Translations under genes and position numbers: made by a program
The notes under the pieces: model-generated
Told to the model about the DNA's origin: nothing
The model's input: only the letters and a program-made list of their open reading frames with translations
Database searches by the model: none
Shown here: positions 49,629-58,463 of the stretch, one piece after another
Layout of the letters: every line of letters starts with the position of its first letter
How positions within the stretch are numbered: position 1 is the first letter of the stretch
From: Clostridiales bacterium DTU070
Lineage (GTDB): Bacteria; Bacillota; Clostridia; DSM-8532
Assembly (NCBI GenBank): GCA_001513105.1
Contig: LFSH01000026.1
Coordinates: 62,001 to 126,000, forward strand
Reading direction: 5' to 3'
DNA: 64,000 nt

Positions 49629-50111
49629 ATGAAGGTTGATTATATTAATCCCGTTTTGATTGCATCGAGCAGAATCATCAAAATACTTCTGCAGGAAGAT
49701 GTAATACTGGGAAGGCTGTCCCTGTCTGACGGCCATAACCTTACAGACAGCATGGCAATTATTATGTGGATGAGCGGGGATTTTGAAGGGCGTTTTGTAT
49801 TTGCGATAAAGCGGGATGTCGCTTTATATATAGCCAGTACAATGATGGGAGAAGAAATCACCGAGCTTGATGATATGGCTAAAAGTGCAGTCGCTGAAAT
49901 GGCAACAATGATTCTCGGCAGAACGGGTATAATATTTTCTGAAAGAGGTATTGAGGTCAAAATCAGCTATCCCACCCTGGTTGAAGGAGATTGCGTTTAC
50001 ATATCCACTCTTAGCCAGAAAAAACGTACCATAATCAATATCCCGCTGATAATGAGTCGGGGGAATGTTATTGACATAAAGATTGAAAGCGGGGATCTAA
50101 TCCGCGAATAA
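49629..50111 (+). CDS. CheX-like chemotaxis phosphatase family protein
   Basis: The 160-residue protein has the CheX pattern: an N-terminal helix with YINPVLIASSRIIKILLQED, a DFEGRFVFAIKRDVALYIAS strand-helix, and the active helix segment DDMAKSAVAEMATMILGR. CheX-family phosphatases use an E..N pair; here ExA at the position expected for Asn (AEMATM, not AEMANM) makes activity doubtful. It probably partners a CheY-like receiver, possibly the orphan at 28359. No chemotaxis operon is present. ATG 49629 follows TTGGGGGAAAC. Confidence 0.75.
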   Translation: MKVDYINPVLIASSRIIKILLQEDVILGRLSLSDGHNLTDSMAIIMWMSGDFEGRFVFAIKRDVALYIASTMMGEEITELDDMAKSAVAEMATMILGRTGIIFSERGIEVKISYPTLVEGDCVYISTLSQKKRTIINIPLIMSRGNVIDIKIESGDLIRE

Positions 50112-50133
50112 ACTGGATAGGGGAGTATTACTT

Positions 50134-51543
50134 ATGGAGAACGGTTGGATTATTGCATTGTATTTTTCAGGGATAGCTGCTTGTCTTGGTATAGCTACAG
50201 CTCTGAAAATAAAGATCAAAATTTTTCACAAGCATTTGATGCCCACGTCAATGCTTGCAGGTACTATCGGGTTCATAGCCCTGCAGCTTGCAAGGTATGT
50301 TTTCGGCTGGCTCAGCGAGGAAACGCTTAGGCAGATCCAGCATGAACTTGGATACTTGGTTTCCCATCTCATGGCAGTGGGTTTTATAGCTCTGGCATTA
50401 AAGGACAGGAATAAAAAGAAGAATACGGATATAGTCAATACGGGCTATGCCATTGTAAAGACATACATGGTCCAGGGTATTATAGGACTGGTTATTTCCC
50501 TTTTGCTGGTGAGGTTTGTTTATCCCGACCTGTTTCCGCCGCTGGGTATGTTGCTTCCGCTGGGTTTTGCCCAGGGGCCTGGTCAGGCAGTGAACATCGG
50601 CATTAAGTGGGAGGAGGCCGGTTTTACCGACGGGGCAAATATCGGTCTTGCAATCGCTAATTTCGGGTTTTTATGGGCATTAATCGGAGGAGTGCCGTTC
50701 CTGAATTTCCTTCTCAAAAGAGTTTATAAGAACCAGAAAAAATACAGCATACATGAAGTGAAAGACATGGAACTTGAAAAAAATACACGGCGTACGATAT
50801 CAATTCCCAAAAGTGCGCATATTGATGATTTGACAATTCAGCTTCTTCTTATAGGTTCGGCTTATCTTATGACTTACCTGTTAATCTGGGGTTTGTCAGC
50901 CGTTCTGACTTCGCTCGGTTCATTCGGCGAAACTGTTTCAGAAATGCTGTGGGGATTCAACTTTGTGATTGGAACGGTAGTAGCCCTGGTAGCACGTATT
51001 TTTATAGATAAACTGCGGGTTAAAAGGATTATCCGTCATAACTATGCTGATAACTACCTGCTTCAGAGAATTTCATCAGCAGCTTTCGACTTTATGATTA
51101 CAGCATCACTTGCTGCTGTTTCAATAAGCGTATTAAGGGAGAACTTTATACCCATTCTGATTATAACAGCCGCAGGAGGCATCTCGATGATGTTTTACTG
51201 TTATTACCTGTGCAGGTGGATCTATAAAGACGAGCAGTTGGAGCATATTATAGCGTTATACGGTATGTGGACCGGAACGATAACCACGGGTATTGCGCTT
51301 CTTCGTGAAATTGATCCGTATTCAAAGTCCAGGGTGCCTGAAAACCTTGTGTTGGGAAGCGGGTTTGCAATATTCATAGGATTTCCGTTAATGTTTATTC
51401 TTGCTTTACCGCTGCATGCCTTTAAGACGAACCAGCCGGTATATTATTTCTGGACCTTCGCTGCCATGTTAGCAATGGACATCCTGATGACCGTTTTTCT
51501 GTATCTGAACAGACCGGGGAAGAAACAGGAAGTGAAAAATTAG
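50134..51543 (+). CDS. GltS-like sodium:glutamate symporter family protein
   Basis: The 469-residue membrane protein has about 11-12 helices. The first half includes LPLGFAQGPGQAVNIG near residues 142-157, where GltS has its first glycine-rich re-entrant loop. The second half has YGMWTGTITTGIALLREIDP near 377-396, resembling the second loop (TPTGMALLR..DP) of GltS. The family imports glutamate with sodium. The glycine-rich loop is not the exact GGHGTA motif, so the substrate may differ. It is the last gene of the der-plsY-cheX unit. Confidence 0.75.
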   Translation: MENGWIIALYFSGIAACLGIATALKIKIKIFHKHLMPTSMLAGTIGFIALQLARYVFGWLSEETLRQIQHELGYLVSHLMAVGFIALALKDRNKKKNTDIVNTGYAIVKTYMVQGIIGLVISLLLVRFVYPDLFPPLGMLLPLGFAQGPGQAVNIGIKWEEAGFTDGANIGLAIANFGFLWALIGGVPFLNFLLKRVYKNQKKYSIHEVKDMELEKNTRRTISIPKSAHIDDLTIQLLLIGSAYLMTYLLIWGLSAVLTSLGSFGETVSEMLWGFNFVIGTVVALVARIFIDKLRVKRIIRHNYADNYLLQRISSAAFDFMITASLAAVSISVLRENFIPILIITAAGGISMMFYCYYLCRWIYKDEQLEHIIALYGMWTGTITTGIALLREIDPYSKSRVPENLVLGSGFAIFIGFPLMFILALPLHAFKTNQPVYYFWTFAAMLAMDILMTVFLYLNRPGKKQEVKN

Positions 51544-51558
51544 ACCTTTTCATAAGAT

Positions 51559-51586
51559 CAGCGGGACGGTCGGAACCGTCCCGCTG
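51559..51586. terminator. Hairpin between convergent gltS-like and bactofilin genes
   Basis: CAGCGGGACGGT (51559-51570) and ACCGTCCCGCTG (51575-51586) form a perfect 12-bp stem with a four-base loop. T tracts on either side are weak, so it is a probable bidirectional end signal. Confidence 0.55.
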
Positions 51587-51618
51587 CCAAAACCTTCATA
51601 ATCAGCGCTGATGCATAT

Positions 51619-52047
51619 TCAGCCCTCTTTTTCTTCTATTACATTATTAATAGGTTTACTCTTTTTGAAGTCGAGTCTCTTTTTTCGGTTTTTGTCATCA
51701 TCAGGGGAAGGCTCAACCATTTTGCAGGCTCCCTCGAAAACAGCACCTTCATCGGTTACAAGGCTATGTATTTCAACGTCACCCTTCAGGCGGGCCGTTG
51801 ATTCAAGGTGGAGATTATTCTTGGCATAAATGTTCCCATTAACGGTACCGGCCAGGATCATGTTTTCGCACCAAATGTTTCCCGTGATAACAGCATTGAC
51901 GAGAACGATGACATCACCTGCAACTTTAATATCGCCCTCTATGCGTCCTTCAACCTTGACAGAACCGTCAGACTCGATACTTCCTGTAACGGTTGAATGT
52001 TCTCCGATTATTGTGTCCATTACCGCAGTGTTTCTCTTTTTCATCAT
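51619..52047 (-). CDS. Bactofilin family cytoskeletal protein
   Basis: The 142-residue protein has a short basic tail, then a right-handed beta-helix core built from GxIxxDGxVxVEGRIEGDI-like turns (STVTGSIESDGSVKVEGRIE, IWCENMILAGTVNGNIYAKN). This is the bactofilin (polymer-forming, formerly DUF583) fold. Bactofilins polymerise without nucleotide and recruit cell-wall enzymes. It follows the M23 peptidase gene by 24 bp on the same strand. GGAGG precedes the two adjacent ATG codons. Confidence 0.92.
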   Translation of the reverse strand: MMKKRNTAVMDTIIGEHSTVTGSIESDGSVKVEGRIEGDIKVAGDVIVLVNAVITGNIWCENMILAGTVNGNIYAKNNLHLESTARLKGDVEIHSLVTDEGAVFEGACKMVEPSPDDDKNRKKRLDFKKSKPINNVIEEKEG

Positions 52048-52071
52048 AATAACCAGCCTCCGTGATATTTC

Positions 52072-53019
52072 TTAATTCTTTCCCGTACCAATAAATATAG
52101 TCGGATCTATGGGTTCCCCGTTCAGCACTATTTCAAAATGCAGATGAGGTCCCGTTGCAACCCCGGTCGATCCAACCTCGGCAATCTTTTCTCCGACTTT
52201 GACTTTCTGCCATTTCTTTACGAGTATCTTGGAACAGTGGGCATATCTTGTAACAAGGCCGTTGCCATGATCAATGTCCACCATATACCCGTAGCCGCCG
52301 CTTTTACCGGCTGCAATAACGGTACCTGACGCGGCTGCATAGATTGGATTTCCTTTCTTGCCTCCAATATCCACCCCGGTATGAGGTTGATATTTTTTAT
52401 AAATGGGGTGAAGCCTGTTTCCGTAACCCGATTCTATGATACCCTTGGTGGGCCAGAAAGTGGGCAGACTGTTCAGGAAATTTTCAAGTTCTGCTTTTTT
52501 ATCGGACAGCTCGGAAAAAAGCTCATCTTCCTTTTCTTCAGCATCTTCAAGGAAATTCAGCAATGCTTTCAGTTCTGATATTTTACCTACGAAAGACAGC
52601 GAAGGATTGCTTGCGATGGTTGATCTGCTGATAGCAAAGGATTTTATTTCCTTGTCAATATAATTGCTCACTATGTTCTGAACCTGGTAATTGAATTCTT
52701 CCAGTTTATCTGTTGAAAGCTTGTCAAAACTTTCTATTTCGGATATAATCGCTATATTTTGCCGGGCAATGTTCTGCTGCTCAACAAGAAACGAATTCAA
52801 AGCCATGTATTCTTCCCTGAGCTCCCGGTTTTCCTTTACAGCATAAGCAAGACTTATTGAAAGAAAGGCAATAACCAGTACAATAGAGGTCAAAAATAAA
52901 AACAGTTTTGAGAAAGGATGAGTCGTTTTCAGGGTTTTAACCCTGTTAGAATTATGGGGTACTATCATTAACGATACGTATTTCCTTGTCTTGGGCGTTT
53001 TTCGTCTTCCTTTTTTCAT
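52072..53019 (-). CDS. Membrane-anchored M23 peptidase (LytM domain)
   Basis: The protein has 315 residues. A basic cytoplasmic tail is followed by one membrane helix (about 38-60), a coiled-coil linker (about 62-190) and a zinc-endopeptidase domain from about residue 200. The zinc ligands are present: HTGVDIG (His and Asp, near 218-222) and HLHFE (near 293-297). It should cut peptidoglycan cross-links or regulate such an enzyme. Paired M23-bactofilin genes occur in many bacteria and shape cells or appendages, so the two products probably work together. Confidence 0.92.
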   Translation of the reverse strand: MKKGRRKTPKTRKYVSLMIVPHNSNRVKTLKTTHPFSKLFLFLTSIVLVIAFLSISLAYAVKENRELREEYMALNSFLVEQQNIARQNIAIISEIESFDKLSTDKLEEFNYQVQNIVSNYIDKEIKSFAISRSTIASNPSLSFVGKISELKALLNFLEDAEEKEDELFSELSDKKAELENFLNSLPTFWPTKGIIESGYGNRLHPIYKKYQPHTGVDIGGKKGNPIYAAASGTVIAAGKSGGYGYMVDIDHGNGLVTRYAHCSKILVKKWQKVKVGEKIAEVGSTGVATGPHLHFEIVLNGEPIDPTIFIGTGKN

Positions 53020-53636
53020 AATGCCACCCTTTTTCAGTTTTTTTAGAAATCAAAAAATCTTATCTGTTTATGATTTCATAAAAAAGAAAAAATTATATCC
53101 GCTCCACCTTTAACTTTTGTGATAAGATTAAGCCAAACTTGTGCACGGGATTTGATGCAAGTTCCTCAAAAGCGCTATATAACCCGATCACTCGATAATA
53201 ACGCGGCAATAAATTACACAACTGTTTCTATTATAATACAAATTAATTTCAAAATGAAGATTAAAATCGAATTTTTACCGCAGGAATGGAAAATATTACA
53301 TAAGACAGATTTCCGCCAGTTCGGAGAAAAAAGGCAGGGCAGACAATCCCGTCCGCTCTATATCTTTTCAGTTCTTAACAGAAAAGCTGAAAAATATGAA
53401 TTGGTCAGGCGTGTTTTTATATTGACATGCTTGATTCCTTGTAGGCGTGCTCAAAACGGTGGAGTAACACCACTTATAGCTATCACGAGTGAGTTTCAGT
53501 TTCTTATAATAGGCAGCCTGAAAACGAGGAGTGAAAATCATAGATAAATTAGCAACGCTGTTTTCAACTCCCTAATAAAATAGAAATGGATAAGCAAATT
53601 ATGCTTTTATTCAAAAGGTTCTGTATCAAATGTTAT
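53020..53636. other. Gene-poor A/T-rich stretch
   Basis: Between the M23 gene start and the small broken gene there is a 142-codon plus-strand frame (53119-53547), but it has no ribosome-binding site, atypical composition and no recognisable motif. A short GTGGAGTAACACCAC hairpin lies near 53459. I assign no gene here. Confidence 0.5.
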
Positions 53637-53845
53637 TTAAAAAATAGGCAGGTTATATTTTTTACTTAATTTTTTAAGTCTCTTTTTAGCCTCTTTTTCA
53701 TCATATAATCTTTCATCCAATACAACATCCAATTCTGTAAGAAACTTTGCCCTTACCATTGCAATATATTCCTGCCCGTCTTCTACAATTTTGCAATTTT
53801 CCATATTTTACCCTGAAAATCTACGTTAAAATCCAATTCATACAT
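53637..53845 (-). pseudogene. Small gene next to the CRISPR array, split by a one-base frameshift
   Basis: ATG 53845 has an excellent AAAGGAGAATAAAACT leader but stops after 20 codons (MYELDFNVDFQGKIWKIAKL). A second frame (53637-53804, 55 residues, MENCKIVEDGQEYIAMVRAK and onward) overlaps it in the -1 register. Adding one A to the short A-run near 53787-53790 would give one continuous 69-residue protein with a Lys-rich helical C terminus (EKEAKKRLKKLSKKY). I do not recognise the family. A real deletion, a sequencing error or programmed slippage are all possible. It begins 47 bp beyond the trailer-end repeat. Confidence 0.6.
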
Positions 53846-53891
53846 AGTTTTATTCTCCTTTCATGTCCCGATATCAAACCTAAATTGATTT

Positions 53892-54119
53892 GATCAAATT
53901 CCTTATAGGTAGGCTAAAAACTGTGATTTCTCGCACGGAGCAGTCATAAAAACAAAAAAGTTTCAATTCCTTATAGGTAGGCTAAAAACCTTCTATGTCG
54001 AACGTTTCCTCGTTATTTATCTGGTGTTTCAATTCCTTATAGGTAGGCTAAAAACCCAGGGCAATTTCAATTCGCAAGCTCCAATCACGGTTTCAATTCC
54101 TTATAGGTAGGCTAAAAAC
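53892..54119 (-). CRISPR. Short orphan CRISPR array, four repeats, type I-B-like
   Basis: 30-bp repeats lie at 53892-53921 (degenerate), 53960-53989, 54026-54055 and 54090-54119, with spacers of 38, 36 and 34 bp. The three intact copies are identical: GTTTCAATTCC, TTATAGGTAGG, CTAAAAAC in plus orientation. Read on the minus strand they end ATTGAAAC, the usual 5' handle of type I-B crRNA, so transcription is probably leftward. The leftmost copy has three mismatches near that end, as trailer repeats often do. No cas gene lies within the window, so processing must rely on Cas proteins encoded elsewhere. Confidence 0.95.
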
Positions 54120-54300
54120 CCGTCAAGTACGCATAATAAGCCGCTGCTAAAAAATGCACATTGCAAAGTTTTTCAGTATAAAACCCTCTGATAGTTGAAA
54201 TTGCTGAATTCTTTCTTCCGTCGATCCCCGGGGATTTTTACGCTATCGGACATCGACGGATCGTAATTTCGTAAAAATCCCGGTAATAACTTCCGGCTTA
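54120..54300 (-). promoter_or_regulatory. Putative CRISPR leader
   Basis: The A/T-rich block right of the last repeat would be the leader for leftward transcription. It contains an inverted repeat, CCGTCGAT (54218-54225) with ATCGACGG (54252-54259), enclosing CCCCGGGGATTTTTAC. A second AAAAATCCCGG copy, in inverse sense, is near 54274. An open frame of 69 codons across it is probably fortuitous. Confidence 0.55.
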
Positions 54301-54520
54301 TATCTTCCCTGTTATTAATAATAACATAAATATCCTGTACTGTCACATTCATTTTACGCTTTGCTTCATGAAACATAAACACAGGAACAGATTGTCATGC
54401 TTGGGCTGAACGTGAAGTGACACTGTTGTACCGGAATAAAGGATTTGTATGCATACGCTTAAAATGCTATATTTAGTATAGAGGTTAAACTGGCTTAAGT
54501 GCAGGAAAGGAGATGAGCCT

Positions 54521-55663
54521 ATGATTATCCAAAGCAAGCGGGTGTTTGTTTCAGGACAGTTTATCCCTGCCCAGGTTCACGTGGATGAAGGCAGAATTTC
54601 GAAAGTTGAAGCATATGGCGCATCAGTTCCCGATGAGGATTATGATACCCTGTTAATCGTACCCGGGTTTATTGATATACACACCCATGGGATGGGCGGT
54701 TATTCTGCCGATGAACCTTCTCCCGAAGGCCTCGTTGAATGGCTTAAAACGCTTCCTTCCGAGGGAGTCACATCCTTCCTGCCGACAACCACAACGCAAA
54801 GCCGTGAAACTACAATTAAGGCCTTAAAAAATATTGCCTTTGTGAAGAAACAGCGGCATCCCGGTGCGGAAATCCTGGGCGTACACCTTGAAGGGCCGTA
54901 TCTTGATTACAATTTCAGGGGCATGCACCTTGAAGAGCATTTAAGGGCTCCTTCTATTGAAGAGTTTATTGAATACCAGGAGGTATCCGGTAACCTGGTC
55001 AAATATATGACAATAGCCTGCGAGCATGACGATGATTTTTCGCTGACACGGTATGCAAGCAGGAACGGGGTGAAAGTATCCATCGGCCACAGCGCTGCAG
55101 GTTTTGAAAAGGCAATGCTTGCACTTGCCAACGGCGCATCCTCGTTTTCACACAGTTTCAACGCAATGCGGGCGATGCACCACCGTGAACCGGGCGTAGT
55201 GGGTGCATTGATGAGCTCCGATGCGTATGCGGAAGTGATTGCCGACGGGTACCATGTTCATCCGAATGTTGTGAAAATCCTGTTTAATGCGAAAGGCAAC
55301 AGGAACGTTATTCTTATAACAGATTCCATCGGTGTAAAGGGACTTCCGGAGGGAATATACGACATATCAAATGTCAAGGTATCGCTTGACAGGCATGGAA
55401 CTGCATGGATCTTCGGTACCGATACGATAGCAGGCAGTTCGTTAAGAATGAACGAGGGCGTCAGGTTCCTTGCAGGCCGTGCATCTGTTTCTGTTGAAAC
55501 TGCAATTCTTTCTGCAACTTTATACCCGGCAAAAGCCATTGGAATTGAAAACAGAAAGGGCAGCATAAGGTCCGGAAACGATGCCGATCTCGTGGTTGTT
55601 GATGACAATTTTGACGTAATGGCTGCATACTGCATGGGTGTGAAGGTTTACAGCAAGCAATAA
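54521..55663 (+). CDS. nagA: N-acetylglucosamine-6-phosphate deacetylase
   Basis: The 380-residue amidohydrolase has PGFIDIHTHGMGG near residues 47-59 (metal-binding HxH), the catalytic-site GVHLEGPYLD near 123, SIGHSAAG, SHSFNAM and ITDSIG with the catalytic Asp near 273. It deacetylates GlcNAc-6-P from cell-wall or chitin recycling. The product goes to NagB; a nagB gene lies 8 kb away at the right edge on the other strand. GAAAGGAGATG precedes ATG 54521. Confidence 0.95.
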   Translation: MIIQSKRVFVSGQFIPAQVHVDEGRISKVEAYGASVPDEDYDTLLIVPGFIDIHTHGMGGYSADEPSPEGLVEWLKTLPSEGVTSFLPTTTTQSRETTIKALKNIAFVKKQRHPGAEILGVHLEGPYLDYNFRGMHLEEHLRAPSIEEFIEYQEVSGNLVKYMTIACEHDDDFSLTRYASRNGVKVSIGHSAAGFEKAMLALANGASSFSHSFNAMRAMHHREPGVVGALMSSDAYAEVIADGYHVHPNVVKILFNAKGNRNVILITDSIGVKGLPEGIYDISNVKVSLDRHGTAWIFGTDTIAGSSLRMNEGVRFLAGRASVSVETAILSATLYPAKAIGIENRKGSIRSGNDADLVVVDDNFDVMAAYCMGVKVYSKQ

Positions 55664-55829
55664 ATTTTTTCATGTATTTTGAGAGAGGCTTTGGCTGTAA
55701 CCGGGTATATTTATGGTAGTGTTATGTGAGATAAGGCTGATAATTACAGCGTTGACGGAGGTTTGTCCGATTGAGGGCTTATTGGTATTATAGGATATAT
55801 ATTATTGCAACAGGGGAACTGAACAACTT

Positions 55830-58463
55830 ATGAAAAATCTGGTAATAGGAATACTGGCACATGTGGATGCAGGCAAGACGACATTGTCGGAAAGCCTGCT
55901 GTATTTAAGCGGCAAAATCAGGAAACTCGGAAGGGTGGACAATAAGGACGCCTATCTTGATACCTATGAACTTGAAAGAGCACGGGGGATTACAATTTTT
56001 TCGAAGCAGGCGGTGTTCAGGATTGGTGATCTGCAGGTTACTCTGCTGGATACCCCCGGGCATGTGGATTTTTCGACCGAAATGGAAAGAACGCTCCAGG
56101 TGCTGGATTATGCCATCCTGGTAATCAACGGATCGGAAGGCATACAGGGGCATACAAAAACACTGTGGCGTCTGCTTGATATATACCAGATCCCCGTTTT
56201 CCTGTTTATAAATAAAATGGATCAGAACCGGGCAGAACGGGAAGAATTAATGGCTGAACTGAAAAAACAGTTGTCTGACCGGTGCATGGATTTCGGGCAA
56301 ACCGATACCGAGCACTTCTTTGACCAGCTGGCAATGTGTGATGAAGGCCTGATGGAGACCTTCCTTGAAAAAGGGCGGATAGAGAATTCCCAAATCCAAA
56401 AAGCAGTAAAAATGCGCAGGGTATTTCCGTGTTTCTTTGGCTCTGTCCTGAAACTTGACGGTGTTGAAGAGTTTTTGAACGGTATCGGGAAATACACCGA
56501 AGCTCCGTCCTATCCCAAAAATTTCGGTGCCAGGGTATTTAAAATCAGCAGGGATGAAAAGGGAAACCGGATGACCCATATGAAAATAACCGGAGGAAGG
56601 CTGAAGGTAAGGGATATTGTCAGCAATGGCGACTGGGAGGAAAAGGTTACGCAAATCCGTATTTATTCCGGCCAGAAGTATGAGGCCGTAAATGAAGTTA
56701 AGGCCGGGACGGTTTGCGCTGTTACGGGCCTTACCCGGGCAAGGTCCGGCGAAGGGCTGGGCGAGGAAAGAAACATATATTCACCCGTTCTCGAACCTGT
56801 ACTGTCATACCGCGTTGTACTTCCCGAAGACTGTGATCCGAGGGTTATGCTTCCAAAGCTCAGGGAAGTTGAAGAAGAGGAACCTGAGCTTCGCATACTT
56901 TGGAATGAGCAGCTTAAGGAGATCCAGGTCCGGATAATGGGAGAAGTGCAGCTTGAAATCCTGCAAAGCATGATAAAAGACCGGTTCGGAATAGATGTAT
57001 CCTTTGATTCGGGAAGGGTTGTATACAAAGAAACCATTGCAAATACGGTAGAGGGAGTCGGGCATTTCGAACCGCTGCGCCACTATGCAGAGGTTCACCT
57101 TTTGCTGGAGCCTGCAGCGCGCGGCAGCGGCCTTGAATTTGCCGTTGACTGCAGTGACGATGTACTGGCAAGGAACTGGAAAAACCTTATCCTGTCCCAC
57201 CTGAAGGAAAAGGTCCATATTGGGGTTCTTACAGGCTCTCCTGTTACAGACATGAAAATAACTCTTGTTTCGGGAAGGGCGCACAATAAACATACCGAAG
57301 GCGGGGATTTCAGGGAAGCCACCTATCGTGCTGTGCGGCAGGGGCTGAAGGAAGCAGAATCCATACTGCTTGAGCCGTACTATGATTTTCAGCTTGAGAT
57401 TCCTGAAAAAATGGTTGGACGCGCCATTTCGGATATTGAAAGGCTGCACGGTACATGCCGGATTTCACAGGTCAGTGGTGACATGGCGGTTATCTCCGGC
57501 AGTGCTCCTGTTTCAACTCTCCAGAACTATCAGAAGGAGGTTACGGCATATACAAGGGGGCAGGGACGGCTGTTCTGTACGCTGAAGGGGTATGATGTCT
57601 GCCACAATGCTGAAGAGGTAATTGCGGCCATTGGCTACGACTCCGAGAAGGACGCTGAAAACCCTACGGGTTCGATATTCTGTGCAAACGGCGCAGGTTT
57701 TGCCGTCAGCTGGGATAAAGTAAAGGAATACATGCATGTTGAAAGCTGGCTGAAGCAGGGAAAATCGCATGAGAATGCAAAGGATGAGAAGAACCGGGCC
57801 AATCCCGACAAATGGATTACACCTGATGAGGTTGACAGGATCTTTGAAAAAACCTTTTTCGCGAACCAGGGCAGGAAAACATACCTGCAAAAAAGAAGGC
57901 CCGCCGCGGAAGAGAATTACAGCCGGGATGTATACGTAGGAAAACCAAGGGAGGATAAAGAGGAATATCTTCTTGTGGACGGCTATAACATTATCTTTGC
58001 GTGGCCGGAGCTGAAAGACCTGGCGAAAGAAAACATGGACAGCGCAAAGTCGAGGCTGCTTCATTACCTGTCTAAATACAAGAGCGTTGAAAATATAAAT
58101 GTTATTGTTGTGTTTGATGCTTACCGCGTCCAGGGTCACCCCGAGGAAGTTATTGAATATGATAACCTGATTGTGGTATATACGAGGGAGGCGCAGACAG
58201 CCGACCAGTATATTGAGAAGTTCGCCCATGTCAACAAGGGAAAATACAATATAACCGTTGCGACATCAGACGGCTTGCAGCAGGTTATTATCAGGGGTGA
58301 AGGATGTGCCCTTATGTCGGCGTCAGAGCTGAGGGAAAAGGTAAAAATGACTAACGAAGGTATTATCAATGCCTTCAGGGAAAAACAGGCGGTGGACCGC
58401 AATTACCTTGGAGATGCCATATCCGATGAAGCCAAGAGGCGGATGCAGAAACTTGTGGACTGA
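55830..58463 (+). CDS. TetM-like ribosomal GTPase fused to a Rae1/YacP-type NYN endoribonuclease domain
   Basis: 877 residues. Residues 1 to about 640 are an EF-G/TetM-type translational GTPase: AHVDAGKTT at 10-18, RGIT at 52-55, DTPGH at 74-78 and NKMD at 128-131. TetM-like domains II-V follow. A basic linker leads to a C-terminal NYN domain from about residue 712 (YLLVDGYNIIFAWPELKDL) with acidic residues D717, D763 (VVFDAYR), D792 (TADQ) and D814 (ATSD). This closely resembles B. subtilis Rae1/YacP, which cuts mRNA in the ribosomal A site. The GTPase may place the nuclease there. It is probably not a plain tetracycline-resistance gene. Confidence 0.88.
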   Translation: MKNLVIGILAHVDAGKTTLSESLLYLSGKIRKLGRVDNKDAYLDTYELERARGITIFSKQAVFRIGDLQVTLLDTPGHVDFSTEMERTLQVLDYAILVINGSEGIQGHTKTLWRLLDIYQIPVFLFINKMDQNRAEREELMAELKKQLSDRCMDFGQTDTEHFFDQLAMCDEGLMETFLEKGRIENSQIQKAVKMRRVFPCFFGSVLKLDGVEEFLNGIGKYTEAPSYPKNFGARVFKISRDEKGNRMTHMKITGGRLKVRDIVSNGDWEEKVTQIRIYSGQKYEAVNEVKAGTVCAVTGLTRARSGEGLGEERNIYSPVLEPVLSYRVVLPEDCDPRVMLPKLREVEEEEPELRILWNEQLKEIQVRIMGEVQLEILQSMIKDRFGIDVSFDSGRVVYKETIANTVEGVGHFEPLRHYAEVHLLLEPAARGSGLEFAVDCSDDVLARNWKNLILSHLKEKVHIGVLTGSPVTDMKITLVSGRAHNKHTEGGDFREATYRAVRQGLKEAESILLEPYYDFQLEIPEKMVGRAISDIERLHGTCRISQVSGDMAVISGSAPVSTLQNYQKEVTAYTRGQGRLFCTLKGYDVCHNAEEVIAAIGYDSEKDAENPTGSIFCANGAGFAVSWDKVKEYMHVESWLKQGKSHENAKDEKNRANPDKWITPDEVDRIFEKTFFANQGRKTYLQKRRPAAEENYSRDVYVGKPREDKEEYLLVDGYNIIFAWPELKDLAKENMDSAKSRLLHYLSKYKSVENINVIVVFDAYRVQGHPEEVIEYDNLIVVYTREAQTADQYIEKFAHVNKGKYNITVATSDGLQQVIIRGEGCALMSASELREKVKMTNEGIINAFREKQAVDRNYLGDAISDEAKRRMQKLVD

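Noticed and set aside
53119-53547. 142-codon plus-strand open frame before the CRISPR region
   Set aside because: GTG start without a ribosome-binding site, no recognisable motif, and composition like the surrounding A/T-rich spacer.
54173-54382. 69-codon minus-strand frame right of the CRISPR array, considered as a cas fragment
   Set aside because: It lies across the leader dyad, has no ribosome-binding site and shows no Cas1, Cas2 or Cas6 motif.
55830-58463. Acquired tetracycline-resistance gene tet(M)
   Set aside because: The C-terminal nuclease domain, base composition like the neighbours and lack of mobile-element context argue for a resident chromosomal gene; resistance cannot be excluded without a test.
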